A program made the position numbers and the translations under genes. This document shows positions 1-11,034 of a stretch of 64,000 nt of DNA, piece after piece. Each line of letters begins with the position of its first letter. The stretch's first letter is position 1. The stretch covers positions 1 through 64,000 of the forward strand of contig JBDKTJ010000003.1 of assembly GCA_039698075.1 (NCBI GenBank), read 5' to 3'. The notes below the pieces were generated by a model, which saw only the letters and a program-made list of their open reading frames with translations, was not told the origin of the DNA and made no database searches. The stretch comes from JAJFVC01 sp039698075. Lineage in GTDB: Bacteria; Planctomycetota; Planctomycetia; Pirellulales; Thermoguttaceae.

Positions 1-15
1 CACAAATAGTGATTT

Positions 16-107
16 ATGGGTGCCATGCTTGCTAAGCGAGCGCAGCGAGACAGCAAGCATGTTTGCCGTCTCTTCATGCCCACGACAAGCGTGGGCATGG
101 CACCCAT
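16..107. repeat. Nested palindromic element (three stems)
   Basis: A perfect 12-bp outer inverted repeat, ATGGGTGCCATG at 16-27 and its complement at 96-107, encloses two perfect 10-bp stems: CATGCTTGCT (24-33) with 52-61, and CATGCCCACG (75-84) with 90-99 around a 5-base loop. The stems share CATG edges, so the 92 bases can fold as a cloverleaf or switch between alternative hairpins. This looks like a dispersed REP- or MITE-like repeat. No transposase is present and no second copy lies in the window. It is downstream of dapA and could also act as a transcript end, but no T-run follows on the minus strand. Confidence 0.7.
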
Positions 108-155
108 TTTCCCTAAATTGCGCACAATAAATGCCATCATTTACAAGACACTACA

Positions 156-1046
156 CTACGTCAACAGACCGTAGCGGACCAGCGTCGCGCGGAGCTTCGC
201 CTCTTCGGCGGCGTTGAGCCGCACCAGCGGCATCCGCAGATCGCCCGTGTCGCGGCCCAACATCTGCATCGCCGCCTTGATCGGAATCGGATTGGTCGAC
301 AGCCCGAGCATGTCGCGGCACAAGGGAAACAGCTTGCGATGCCATCGCCGGGCCTCGGCCACGTCGCCGGCGTCGAACGCGCGGACCAGTGCGATCATGT
401 CCTTCGGCACGATGTTGCCGACGACCGACACCACGCCCCGAGCGCCCAGCGCCATGAGCGGCAATGTCAGGCTGTCGTCGCCGCTCAGCAGCGTCAGATC
501 CGTGGCATTGACGATCTGCGAGGCCTGATCCATCGAGCCGGTCGACTCCTTGACCATCGTGATGTTCGGCAACTCGGCCAAACGGATGATCGTTTCCGGC
601 TCGATGTTTTTGCCGGTCCGGCCGGGGATGTTGTAGATGCAGATCGGAATGTCGACGGCCTGGGCCAGCATTCGGAAATGCTGAAAAAAGCCCTCTTGCG
701 TCGGCTTGTTGTAGTAGGGGGCCACGATCAGCGCGGCGTCGGCGCCCGCCCGAGCGGCCCAACGCGTCAGATGCAACGCCTCTTCGGTGCTGTTGCTGCC
801 GGTGCCGGCCATTACCTTGATCCGGCCCGCCGCGGCTTCGACCACCGCCGAGATGACCCGTTCGTGCTCCGCATTGGAAAGCGTCGGGCATTCGCCGGTC
901 GTGCCGACGGGACAGACGCACGTCGCGCCGGCCTCGACCTGAAACTCGACATGACGCTGCAACGCCTCGACATCGACCTGGCCGTCGCGGAACGGCGTGA
1001 TCATCGCCACGGTCAGTCCGGAAAAATTTTCACTACGAGTAGGCAT
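156..1046 (-). CDS. dapA: 4-hydroxy-tetrahydrodipicolinate synthase
   Basis: Condenses pyruvate with aspartate semialdehyde, the first committed step of lysine and diaminopimelate synthesis, in the cytoplasm. The 296-residue length is normal for this TIM-barrel family. The GTTGE substrate loop is at residues 48-52, the proton-relay tyrosine is Tyr138 in YNIPGRTG, and the Schiff-base lysine is Lys166 in VKESTG. The ATG at 1044-1046 is directly preceded on the coding strand by a C-rich CCCTAG/CCCTAA repeat rather than a Shine-Dalgarno sequence. pdxJ lies 64 bp upstream on the same strand, so the two may be co-transcribed. Confidence 0.96.
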   Translation of the reverse strand: MPTRSENFSGLTVAMITPFRDGQVDVEALQRHVEFQVEAGATCVCPVGTTGECPTLSNAEHERVISAVVEAAAGRIKVMAGTGSNSTEEALHLTRWAARAGADAALIVAPYYNKPTQEGFFQHFRMLAQAVDIPICIYNIPGRTGKNIEPETIIRLAELPNITMVKESTGSMDQASQIVNATDLTLLSGDDSLTLPLMALGARGVVSVVGNIVPKDMIALVRAFDAGDVAEARRWHRKLFPLCRDMLGLSTNPIPIKAAMQMLGRDTGDLRMPLVRLNAAEEAKLRATLVRYGLLT

Positions 1047-1047
1047 G

Positions 1048-1082
1048 ATTAGGGGCTGGGGGCTAGGGACTGGGGGCTAGCA
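1048..1082 (-). repeat. C-rich CCCTAG-type leader repeat before dapA
   Basis: On the minus strand this reads as imperfect units of CTAGCCCC(C)AG and CCCTAATC, ending one base before the dapA ATG. It is a degenerate relative of the CTAATCCC repeats found before fliQ, flhB, the VWA gene and cusA. Confidence 0.6.
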
Positions 1083-1110
1083 TGAGGAGCGGAAACAACC
1101 GCTTGCAACT

Positions 1111-1839
1111 TCACGCGAGCCTCGGTGATTCCACCAATTGTTTCATTTCTCGCACGGCTTTTTCCAATCCGACCATGATCGCGCGGGCGATGATGCTGTG
1201 GCCGATGTTTAACTCGTGCATGGCGGTGATGGCCGCCACAGGCCGCACGTTGCGATAGGTCAGCCCGTGCCCGGCGTGCAACGCCATGCCGGCCTGACGA
1301 ATCGCAGAGGCCGCCGACTCCAACACATTAAGTTCCTTTTGACGTCCGGGGTCCGTGGTCGCCAACGAGTATTGGCCCGTGTGCAGTTCGACGGCATCGG
1401 CGCCCAGGCGAGCGGCCGCCTCGATCTGACGCAGGTCGGGATCGAGAAACAGACTGACCGACACGCCGGCCGCGCGGAGTTGCTCGACGGTCCGAGCGAT
1501 CCGATCCCGCTGGCCGCAGACGTCCAGGCCGCCTTCGGTCGTGATCTCCTGGCGTTTTTCGGGCACCAGCGTGGCTTGGTCGGGTTTCGTCTGGCAGGCG
1601 ATCGTGACGATTTCGGGCTCGCAGGCCATTTCCAGATTCAACTTTACCGTGACCGTCTCGCAGAGGATGCGTAGATCGCGGTCGGCGATGTGCCGGCGGT
1701 CCTCGCGCAGATGGATCGTGATGCCGTCGGCCCCGCCGAGCTCGGCCAATGCGGCGGCCCAAACGGGGTCGGGCTCGTTGGTGCGCCGGGCCTGACGCAC
1801 CGTGGCCACGTGGTCAATATTGACGCCAAGTTGAGGCAT
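1111..1839 (-). CDS. pdxJ: Pyridoxine 5'-phosphate synthase
   Basis: Ring-closing enzyme of the DXP-dependent vitamin B6 pathway, joining 1-deoxyxylulose 5-phosphate with 3-amino-2-oxopropyl phosphate. The 242 residues cover the whole family. The N terminus has the typical LGVNIDHVATVRQAR motif (residues 4-18), followed by ITIHLREDRRHI near residues 41-52 and the AGHGLTYRNV phosphate-binding motif near residues 193-202. The gene sits upstream of dapA. A good promoter, TTGCCA and TATAAT, lies about 100 bp upstream of the ATG. Confidence 0.96.
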   Translation of the reverse strand: MPQLGVNIDHVATVRQARRTNEPDPVWAAALAELGGADGITIHLREDRRHIADRDLRILCETVTVKLNLEMACEPEIVTIACQTKPDQATLVPEKRQEITTEGGLDVCGQRDRIARTVEQLRAAGVSVSLFLDPDLRQIEAAARLGADAVELHTGQYSLATTDPGRQKELNVLESAASAIRQAGMALHAGHGLTYRNVRPVAAITAMHELNIGHSIIARAIMVGLEKAVREMKQLVESPRLA

Positions 1840-1936
1840 TTTGCGATCGAGTGGTTAGAGAGGCCGCAAACAAACGCTTTTTTCAGGAAAAACCGGCGGC
1901 GGAACGGCCCTCGCCTGGCAAGTCCCAAACGGCGTG

Positions 1937-1964
1937 ATTATAACGGTTTGCGTGCCGATGGCAA
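1937..1964 (-). promoter_or_regulatory. Sigma-70-like promoter for pdxJ(-dapA)
   Basis: On the minus strand, a -35 TTGCCA (1959-1964) and a perfect -10 TATAAT (1937-1942) are 16 bp apart. The predicted transcript would start near 1930, giving a leader of about 90 bases before pdxJ. Confidence 0.6.
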
Positions 1965-1987
1965 GGAGGCCGACGCCCAAAAGAGAG

Positions 1988-3298
1988 CTATCGGCAAAGC
2001 GGCATTCGCGGCGTGGCGACTTGCTGAGCGCTGGCGGTTTTGTCGAAAATCGTCCAAACCGGCGTCCTGGCCTGAAGTTTTTCCATGTACTCGCGGAATT
2101 GCTTTTCATTCCGCTGCCGGACGATTTTTTGTTTGATGTCGACCTGGGCGTCAAGGAACGGCTTCACGGCAGTGTCTTCACGCTTCACCACCCGAACGAT
2201 GTGGTAGCCTTGCTCGCTTTCCAAGATCGGGCTCATTTGTCCGATCGGCAATTGAAACAGCGCCGCGTCGACCGCCGCGCAAACGTGGCTGCCCCGGCTG
2301 ATCCAATCGCGCCGGCCGCCGTCCTGCGCGGTGGTGCCGTCGGAACCGGCTTTGGCCACGTCGGCCAACGGCGAGCCGCCGAGCACCTGGTTGCCCATTC
2401 TGGCGATAGCGTCAAATGCCGCGACCCGCGTCGGATATTTCGAGAAACGCACCATCAGCTCTTCCCACTTGGCCCGGGCCGGGGTGGTGAACTCGTCCTG
2501 ATGCTCGCGATAGTAGGTCAGCATCTGGTCGTAGGTGATTTCCTCGTCCCCTTTGACTTGCTGTCGCGCCCATTGTTGGGCCAAGGTGCGTTCGGTGAAC
2601 GCCCGCTTCTCGCGTTCCAATGACGTGCCGAACGTGCGCAACTTTTGGTCCAATTCTCGCGCATTGGCCACGCCCGACTTCTTAATCATCCTCTCCAACT
2701 GTTCTTCGTCAAACGTCTTGTCCAACTGCTTCTCGATGTCCGTCCATCGTTCGGACGGAATCGTTCGCCGGGCGTCCTCGTAGATCAACTTCATTTCAAC
2801 GGCGTTTTTCAATCGCTGCTGGAGCAACAGCTCGCGTTGTTTGTCCAACTGGTCGGGCGGAATCTTCGACTTGTTGGCCTCGATGATCTCATTGACGGCG
2901 CCGATCACGTCGCTTTCCAAAATGGCCGCCGAGCCGACCCTCGCAATAATGGCGGTGCCCTCGCACGGCCGCACGTCGCCGACCGGAATGACCGCGTTGG
3001 GGTCGGGCTGAGGCCACGGCGACGCATTGCTGGGAACGTTGCCGGCCCAGCCCGAGGGACGCGTGTTGGTCCCGGGCCGCGTGGGCTGATCGTAGATCGT
3101 GGAACTGGGGTCGAACCCGTTCGAGCCCCTCGGCGAAACCGGCGCCATCGGCATGTAGCCCTGACCGTCGCTGGAAGCATCCTGGGCGATGCCCGACGAC
3201 GTCATCGCCAACAGAAAACCGATCACCAAAAATGCGTTGCAAATAGGGCGATGCACGGCAGTGGTGGATAGAGTTGGAGGAATGAAGTCGCGTTGCAA
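1988..3298 (-). CDS. SurA/PpiC-like peptidyl-prolyl cis-trans isomerase
   Basis: Parvulin-type isomerase or chaperone, probably periplasmic, aiding folding of exported proteins. The 436-residue product has an N-terminal hydrophobic signal segment at about residues 20-38 and a Pro/Ser/Asn-rich linker to about residue 105. A SurA-like helical region follows (about 115-270), then one rotamase domain (about 275-370) with the conserved QDGGRRDWISRGS and LPIGQMSPILESEQGYHIV blocks. Only one parvulin domain is present, unlike E. coli SurA, which has two. It lies 38 bp downstream of mfd and may have its own promoter inside the mfd 3' end. Confidence 0.85.
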   Translation of the reverse strand: MQRDFIPPTLSTTAVHRPICNAFLVIGFLLAMTSSGIAQDASSDGQGYMPMAPVSPRGSNGFDPSSTIYDQPTRPGTNTRPSGWAGNVPSNASPWPQPDPNAVIPVGDVRPCEGTAIIARVGSAAILESDVIGAVNEIIEANKSKIPPDQLDKQRELLLQQRLKNAVEMKLIYEDARRTIPSERWTDIEKQLDKTFDEEQLERMIKKSGVANARELDQKLRTFGTSLEREKRAFTERTLAQQWARQQVKGDEEITYDQMLTYYREHQDEFTTPARAKWEELMVRFSKYPTRVAAFDAIARMGNQVLGGSPLADVAKAGSDGTTAQDGGRRDWISRGSHVCAAVDAALFQLPIGQMSPILESEQGYHIVRVVKREDTAVKPFLDAQVDIKQKIVRQRNEKQFREYMEKLQARTPVWTIFDKTASAQQVATPRMPLCR

Positions 3299-3336
3299 AA
3301 AACGTCGTCAATCGGGCGGGGATTATAGACGCGACC

Positions 3337-6663
<3,327 letters not shown>

Positions 6664-6725
6664 GATCCGCTTGCTATTTTACAGGAGGCGGCGGCTGCGA
6701 AAAAGACGGATCTTCTCGCGCCGCG

Positions 6726-7721
6726 CTACGAACGTCGCTTGCTGCCGCCTCGACCGCGACTGTCCCGATTGCCGCGTCCGTGATGCGGAGGACTGGCCGG
6801 ACGTCTGGCCCGGGCCTCGATGTTCTTGTCGACCAACAACCCGACCGTCTCCTGCCAAGTCGGAATGCCGCGGAACCCCACCCGCGCCGGCGCTTCTTCG
6901 CCGTCCAACTCGCCGGACGCGTCGAGGTCAACCGCCTCGGCCATTTCGGACGCTTCGGATGTTTCCTCGGCCGCGACGTCGTTCGACGGTTTTTCTTTGT
7001 CGACATGCTCCGACGCCGACTCGCCGGACGATTCCGCCGGTTCGCGACGTCTCCGACCCCGACGGCCGCGACGACCGCGCGGACGACGCGGCTCCGACTC
7101 CTCGTCGGAACGCTGCGCATCCACCTCGCCCGACGCTTCCTGAATCACAACCTCCGCCTCGAGGACCGTTTCCGATTCAGCAGTCACGTCTTTTTGCTCA
7201 TCCTCGGCGACAACGTCCGACGACTCCGCCGCTGCGGACTCGCGCGAGCCTCGCCCGCGACGACGACGACGGCGACGACGCGGCCGTTTCTCGTCCTGCT
7301 CGGCCGGTTCTTCCGCAACAACCGCCTTCGCCTCGGCGGACGTTTTTTCGACCGACTCCAACAAATCATACGGCTCGTCGAAATCGAACCGTTCGTCGAA
7401 AAAGTTCGGCGATTCCTCGGCCACGGCGGGCTTCGGCGCGACCGGCGTCGAGGCCGACGGCTTCGGCGCGACCGGTGCGGCAGATCGAACAACCGGCGGC
7501 ACAGGTTCGGACGTAGGCGTCACGCCCAACTTGCTGGCCAGCGCGTCCCAATTGGCCGGCGCCGCCGGTCGATCGTGACGCGACTCCGGCTTGTGAACCG
7601 CCGGCGCCGACGGGGCAGGGGAGGGCGGCGAGGGTTGCCGCAACGCTTCCTCGGCCGGAGGGGTTGCCCCAAGACTGGACGCCAACGCGTCCCAATGATT
7701 CGGAGAATTTGAATCGGTCAT
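6726..7721 (-). CDS. Charged low-complexity protein with WDALAS repeats
   Basis: Not a recognised enzyme. The 331-residue product has no signal peptide or membrane segment. Its N terminus carries two copies of a motif, HWDALASSLGATP (residues 8-20) and NWDALASKLGVTP (about 58-70). The middle alternates acidic Glu/Asp blocks with two runs of arginine and glycine. A compact C-terminal segment containing GIPTWQETVGLLVDKNIEARAR is followed by an Arg/Gly tail like those of RNA-binding proteins. A nucleic-acid-binding or condensate-forming role is a guess from composition. The gene stands alone between mfd and a TIM-barrel gene with its own promoter. Confidence 0.75.
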   Translation of the reverse strand: MTDSNSPNHWDALASSLGATPPAEEALRQPSPPSPAPSAPAVHKPESRHDRPAAPANWDALASKLGVTPTSEPVPPVVRSAAPVAPKPSASTPVAPKPAVAEESPNFFDERFDFDEPYDLLESVEKTSAEAKAVVAEEPAEQDEKRPRRRRRRRRGRGSRESAAAESSDVVAEDEQKDVTAESETVLEAEVVIQEASGEVDAQRSDEESEPRRPRGRRGRRGRRRREPAESSGESASEHVDKEKPSNDVAAEETSEASEMAEAVDLDASGELDGEEAPARVGFRGIPTWQETVGLLVDKNIEARARRPASPPHHGRGNRDSRGRGGSKRRS

Positions 7722-7768
7722 GCTTCAAAAACCAATTTCGACCATGAAAACAACAACAACAAACAATC

Positions 7769-7797
7769 AGTATAGCGCGTTTGGGTCCCGGTGGGAA
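7769..7797 (-). promoter_or_regulatory. Promoter for the WDALAS-repeat gene
   Basis: On the minus strand a -35 TTCCCA (7792-7797) and -10 TATACT (7769-7774) are 17 bp apart, about 48 bp upstream of the ATG at 7721. Confidence 0.5.
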
Positions 7798-7862
7798 GAA
7801 CAACGGCAAATGGCGTCCAAACCCCCCCCTCGCACGATGGGATCGGACTCAGCATCCCGCCG

Positions 7863-8666
7863 CTAGCCCACCATGGCCCGAAACACCTCCTTGGCGTGTC
7901 GCAGCAACTCCGGATAGTCGATCGCTTCCAATTCTTCGCCCAACAATTCTACGTCGTAGTAGCCCTGATAGCCGGCCGCCTGCAACGCCTCGACGATTTT
8001 TGCGACCGGGATCGCGCCCTGCCCGAGCCGGCAGCGGTTCTGTTCGCCGTCGGGCGGACGCCGGCCGTCGCCCAATTGCACGATCGCCACCCGGGGTACG
8101 ATCGACGCGATGCGTTCGATCAGCCGCGGTTCGTGGCCAAGATGGTATGTGTCCAGTGCGATCTGGACTTGCGGGCTGCCGATCGAGTCCAACAAATCAA
8201 GGGTGTCGTCCAACGACGTCAAAAACGTCCATTGCTCGGCGCAACCGGCGTGCATCGGCTCCAGCGCCAAGGCGACGCCTAACGCCTCAGCCCGCGGCGT
8301 CAACTCGTTCAGCGCGGCTTGAACCAACCGCCTGGCGTGGTTGGTCGTGTGGCCGGCTCGCGGCCCGGTGCATACGACCAGCGTAGGGCAACGGAGCCGA
8401 GCAGCCGTTTCGATCGCCTCGGCCGCGTCCTCGACGCTTTCGCGAAAACTCCGACCGTCGCTGCCGGTGAATCCGCCGGCCCAAAACAGATGCGAGACCT
8501 TCAATCCGCGGCCGTCCAACAACTCGGCCGCCTTGGCCGCGCCGTAGTCCGAGAGTTTCTGTCGCCAGACGCCGATGGCCGGAATGCCCGCCTCGGCATA
8601 CCGCGCCACGTCTTCCTCGAACGACCAGCGAAACGTGGTCGTTTCGTTCATCGAAAGCACAGCCAT
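7863..8666 (-). CDS. Sugar phosphate isomerase/epimerase-like TIM barrel
   Basis: Xylose-isomerase-like AP-endonuclease-2-type barrel of 267 residues. Such proteins isomerise or epimerise sugars or inositols, but the substrate here cannot be read from sequence. Visible family features are LEPMHAG, LALDTYHLGH, VQLGDGRRPP and YYDVELLGEEL, which supply metal-binding Glu, Asp and His. An open frame extends upstream to 8798, but I chose the ATG at 8666: it gives MAVLSMNETTTFRW, a normal family start, with GGAGA about 9 bases upstream and a promoter ending just before it. It is a single gene with no evident pathway neighbours. Confidence 0.85.
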   Translation of the reverse strand: MAVLSMNETTTFRWSFEEDVARYAEAGIPAIGVWRQKLSDYGAAKAAELLDGRGLKVSHLFWAGGFTGSDGRSFRESVEDAAEAIETAARLRCPTLVVCTGPRAGHTTNHARRLVQAALNELTPRAEALGVALALEPMHAGCAEQWTFLTSLDDTLDLLDSIGSPQVQIALDTYHLGHEPRLIERIASIVPRVAIVQLGDGRRPPDGEQNRCRLGQGAIPVAKIVEALQAAGYQGYYDVELLGEELEAIDYPELLRHAKEVFRAMVG

Positions 8667-8704
8667 CCCTGTATCTCCGAGTCTCCCGTTGAGCATCGCC
8701 GGAC

Positions 8705-8733
8705 AGTATAGTCGGTTTCGCATTTGGGGGGAA
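8705..8733 (-). promoter_or_regulatory. Promoter for the TIM-barrel gene
   Basis: On the minus strand a -35-like TTCCCC (8728-8733) and -10 TATACT (8705-8710) are 17 bp apart. This places transcription start near 8698, about 30 bases before the chosen ATG at 8666, and argues against the longer upstream reading frame. Confidence 0.5.
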
Positions 8734-8775
8734 CGTGAATCCACCCACCTCGGAGAAAACCATGCGGACCTACAC

Positions 8776-8819
8776 AAGTCCACAAGAATGATACACATGG
8801 CGTGTGGACTTCCACACGC
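8776..8819. promoter_or_regulatory. Overlapping TGTGGA palindromes, possible operator
   Basis: AAGTCCACA (8776-8784) is exactly complementary to TGTGGACTT (8803-8811). That second arm also pairs as GCGTGTGGA (8800-8808) with TCCACACGC (8811-8819) across two bases. Three TGTGGA half-sites therefore lie about 45-100 bp upstream of the TIM-barrel promoter. No regulator gene is nearby. Confidence 0.4.
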
Positions 8820-8900
8820 ACCCCCTCCAGAGATTCAATATTTCATTCACAAGCTCGTCTTGATTTTGTCGAAAGATCAGTCATACTATTAGAAATCTTA

Positions 8901-8964
8901 CAGGGTGCAAACCCTGTGTGATGGGCTTCTGCAGGTTCCTGCCCCACCTGCGGAGGCCTTTTTT
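8901..8964. terminator. Two hairpins with a T-run, possible terminator
   Basis: CAGGGT (8901-8906) pairs with ACCCTG (8911-8916), and GCAGGT (8931-8936) pairs with ACCTGC (8946-8951). A run of six T follows at 8959-8964 on the plus strand. The flanking genes are both on the minus strand, so only the first hairpin, past the rluD stop, is placed to end a real transcript. The element may instead be a structured repeat. Confidence 0.35.
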
Positions 8965-8981
8965 ATTTTCTTGCCTGCCCA

Positions 8982-9965
8982 TCACGCGCGACGATAGATG
9001 CGGAGTTCTTCCAACACCGCCGTAATGTCGCCGGGCAGCGGGGCCTCGATCTCCAGTCGCTCGCCGCTGACCGGATGCACGAATCGCACCCGCCGGGCGT
9101 GCAAGGCTTGACGGTCCAGCAGCACCGTCTCATCGGTCGGATCGCGACGGATTTCGCCGCGCGTGATGATGCGTCGGCCGCCATACTGTCGATCGCACAA
9201 CACCGGACAGCCAATATGATGGAGATGCACCCGAATCTGATGCGTTCGCCCCGTCTTCGGCAGCAGCTTCATCGCCGCGAAACCGTCGAAACGCTCGAGG
9301 ACTTCGTAAAACGTCTGGGCGGGCCGGCTCGCCGCGTCGTCGTGACGAACCGCCATTTTCTCGCGGACGTGCGGGTGGAATCCGATCGGACAATCGATCA
9401 AATCCCGATCGCGTTGGGGATTGCCGCAAACCAGCGCGAAATATTCCTTCTCGATCGAGCGCGACGCGAACTGCTTGGCTAAATGGAAATGCGCCGAATC
9501 GTTTCGAGCGACCAGGATCACGCCGCTGGTGTCGCGGTCCAAGCGATGCACGATGCCGGGCCGGCAGACGCCGCCGCCCAAGCTGAGGGTGGGCCCAAAA
9601 TGATATTGCAGCGCGCTGGCCAACGTGCCCGACCAGTGCCCCCGGGCCGGATGCACCACCATGCCCGGCGGCTTGTTGATCACCGCCAGATGCTCGTCCT
9701 GATAGAGAATTTCCAGCGGGATGTTTTCGGGACGCGGCGACTGACGCGGAATTTCGGGCAAGACGATCGACACCCGCTGGCCCGGCTTCAAACGATAGGC
9801 CGGCTTGCCGCCGCGTTCCTCCACGCGAACGCCGCCGGCTGCGATGACGCGACGCAAATGCACCCGGCTGTAGTCCGGAAAATGACAGGCCAAAAAAGCG
9901 TCGAGCCGATGGCCGGCCTCGGCGGCCTCGACCGTCAACTCCACCGGCTGAGACGAGAGCGGCAT
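8982..9965 (-). CDS. RluA/RluD-family 23S rRNA pseudouridine synthase
   Basis: Converts uridines in large-subunit rRNA to pseudouridine. The 327 residues comprise an N-terminal S4 RNA-binding domain (about 13-60) and the catalytic domain, with the signature GIVHRLDRDTSG where Asp143 is the nucleophile. The KTGRTHQIRVH block lies near residue 238. Length and domain order match RluD, the enzyme for helix 69, but RluC-like specificity cannot be excluded. The gene lies 13 bp downstream of the TPR-like membrane gene, so the two form an operon. Confidence 0.92.
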   Translation of the reverse strand: MPLSSQPVELTVEAAEAGHRLDAFLACHFPDYSRVHLRRVIAAGGVRVEERGGKPAYRLKPGQRVSIVLPEIPRQSPRPENIPLEILYQDEHLAVINKPPGMVVHPARGHWSGTLASALQYHFGPTLSLGGGVCRPGIVHRLDRDTSGVILVARNDSAHFHLAKQFASRSIEKEYFALVCGNPQRDRDLIDCPIGFHPHVREKMAVRHDDAASRPAQTFYEVLERFDGFAAMKLLPKTGRTHQIRVHLHHIGCPVLCDRQYGGRRIITRGEIRRDPTDETVLLDRQALHARRVRFVHPVSGERLEIEAPLPGDITAVLEELRIYRRA

Positions 9966-9978
9966 TGCTGCGGTCCGC

Positions 9979-10791
9979 TTATTTCTTGTCGGCTCCGGAT
10001 TTCGCCGGCGCGGCGTCTTTGCCCTTGGCGTCAGCCTTGCCCTTGGCGTCGAGTTTCAAGTCCAACGTGGTGGCGGGCAAATCGACATCGTTCTTTTCCG
10101 GCTCGGCCGGCAGACTGCTGGCGTCAAAGACCGGCGATCCCTCTGAACCCTTGGAGTCGCTCGAATAGGCCGGCTTGGGATCGAAGGATTTGAACTTGTC
10201 GTAAAACTCTTTCGTGCTTTGCCGTTTCAGATCGTCGGCCCGGTCGGCCGCCGCGACGGCATACGCGCCCTTCGGCCAGCGTGAGGCGACCTCGGCATAG
10301 CGTTTTCCGGCCTCGCTCAGTTCCCCCTTCGCCTCGGCGGCCCGCGCCAGTCCAAACGCGGCCCGTTCACGCAGCGAATCGAATCGGGTTTGGTCCGAGA
10401 CCATCTGATACAGGGCGATCGCCTTGTTCAATTCCTGCAACGCGCCGGCCTTGCTGGCAAACAGGCGAGCGCACCCCTCGCCAAGATGGCAGTCGGCCAA
10501 GACGACCGCGGCCGTTTGGCCCACATTCGTGCCTGGATACTCGTCGGCGATCTTGGCCAGCGTGACCAGGTTGGCGCCGCCGTCGGACAGCGCGATGTTC
10601 AACTCATCCCACGCGCGAGTCGTTCTGGCGGACGCCTGACGAGACCACAGGGTGTAGCCCAACGCAAAAACCAGAACCGCGGCGACGGCGATCCAAATCA
10701 TGTTCTGGTACGGTTTGATCGTTTCGCCCAATCTCTCCAGCCAGAGGGCCAACTCATTATGCTGAAGCTCGTGCCGTCGTTCGCTTTTCAT
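9979..10791 (-). CDS. YfgM-like TPR membrane-anchored protein
   Basis: The 270-residue product has a short cytoplasmic N terminus (MKSERRHELQHNELALWL), one membrane segment (about residues 25-45), helical TPR-like repeats to about 195, and a Lys/Ala/Asp-rich tail. This architecture matches YfgM/tetratricopeptide accessory proteins of the Sec translocon, which is only a structural analogy here. I chose the ATG at 10791 over an upstream one at 10908 because the promoter's -10 box (10846-10851) lies between them. It is transcribed with the rluD-type gene. Confidence 0.75.
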   Translation of the reverse strand: MKSERRHELQHNELALWLERLGETIKPYQNMIWIAVAAVLVFALGYTLWSRQASARTTRAWDELNIALSDGGANLVTLAKIADEYPGTNVGQTAAVVLADCHLGEGCARLFASKAGALQELNKAIALYQMVSDQTRFDSLRERAAFGLARAAEAKGELSEAGKRYAEVASRWPKGAYAVAAADRADDLKRQSTKEFYDKFKSFDPKPAYSSDSKGSEGSPVFDASSLPAEPEKNDVDLPATTLDLKLDAKGKADAKGKDAAPAKSGADKK

Positions 10792-10845
10792 GGTCGAATA
10801 TCCCGGTTCAAGAGAGAATTCTTTACGGTCGTCCGAAGATTCCGC

Positions 10846-10875
10846 AGTATAGGGGCGACCGGGCCGACACGTCAA
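10846..10875 (-). promoter_or_regulatory. Promoter for the YfgM-like gene and rluD-type gene
   Basis: On the minus strand, -35 TTGACG (10870-10875) and -10 TATACT (10846-10851) are 18 bp apart, about 55 bp upstream of the ATG at 10791. Confidence 0.65.
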
Positions 10876-10929
10876 GGTCGCATGGGGGGCGACTGCAAGC
10901 ACCCCCATTTGGTCGGGCTGAAACGTGCA

Positions 10930-10959
10930 TTGACACCCCGGGCCGTTTTCGAGTACAAA
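10930..10959 (+). promoter_or_regulatory. Promoter for the flagellar operon
   Basis: A perfect -35 TTGACA (10930-10935) and -10 TACAAA (10954-10959) are 18 bp apart. It faces the ATPase-only gene at 11035 and probably reads into fliF and the genes beyond. It looks like a housekeeping promoter, not a sigma-28 or sigma-54 site. Confidence 0.6.
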
Positions 10960-11034
10960 CCGCCCGCTTTTCCTCGATTCCTTGCACGTTCGTTTTGTCC
11001 TTCGCCGCGCCGCCGCCTTGGGACAGGCAACGCC

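Larger units (their letters stand above)
8667..8981. other. Gene-free 315-base gap with promoter and palindromes
   Basis: No coding sequence is supported here. The gap holds the promoter of the TIM-barrel gene (8705-8733), a set of TGTGGA palindromes (8776-8819), an AT-richer stretch (8820-8900), and two hairpins (8901-8916 and 8931-8951). A T-run follows the second hairpin on the plus strand. Confidence 0.6.
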
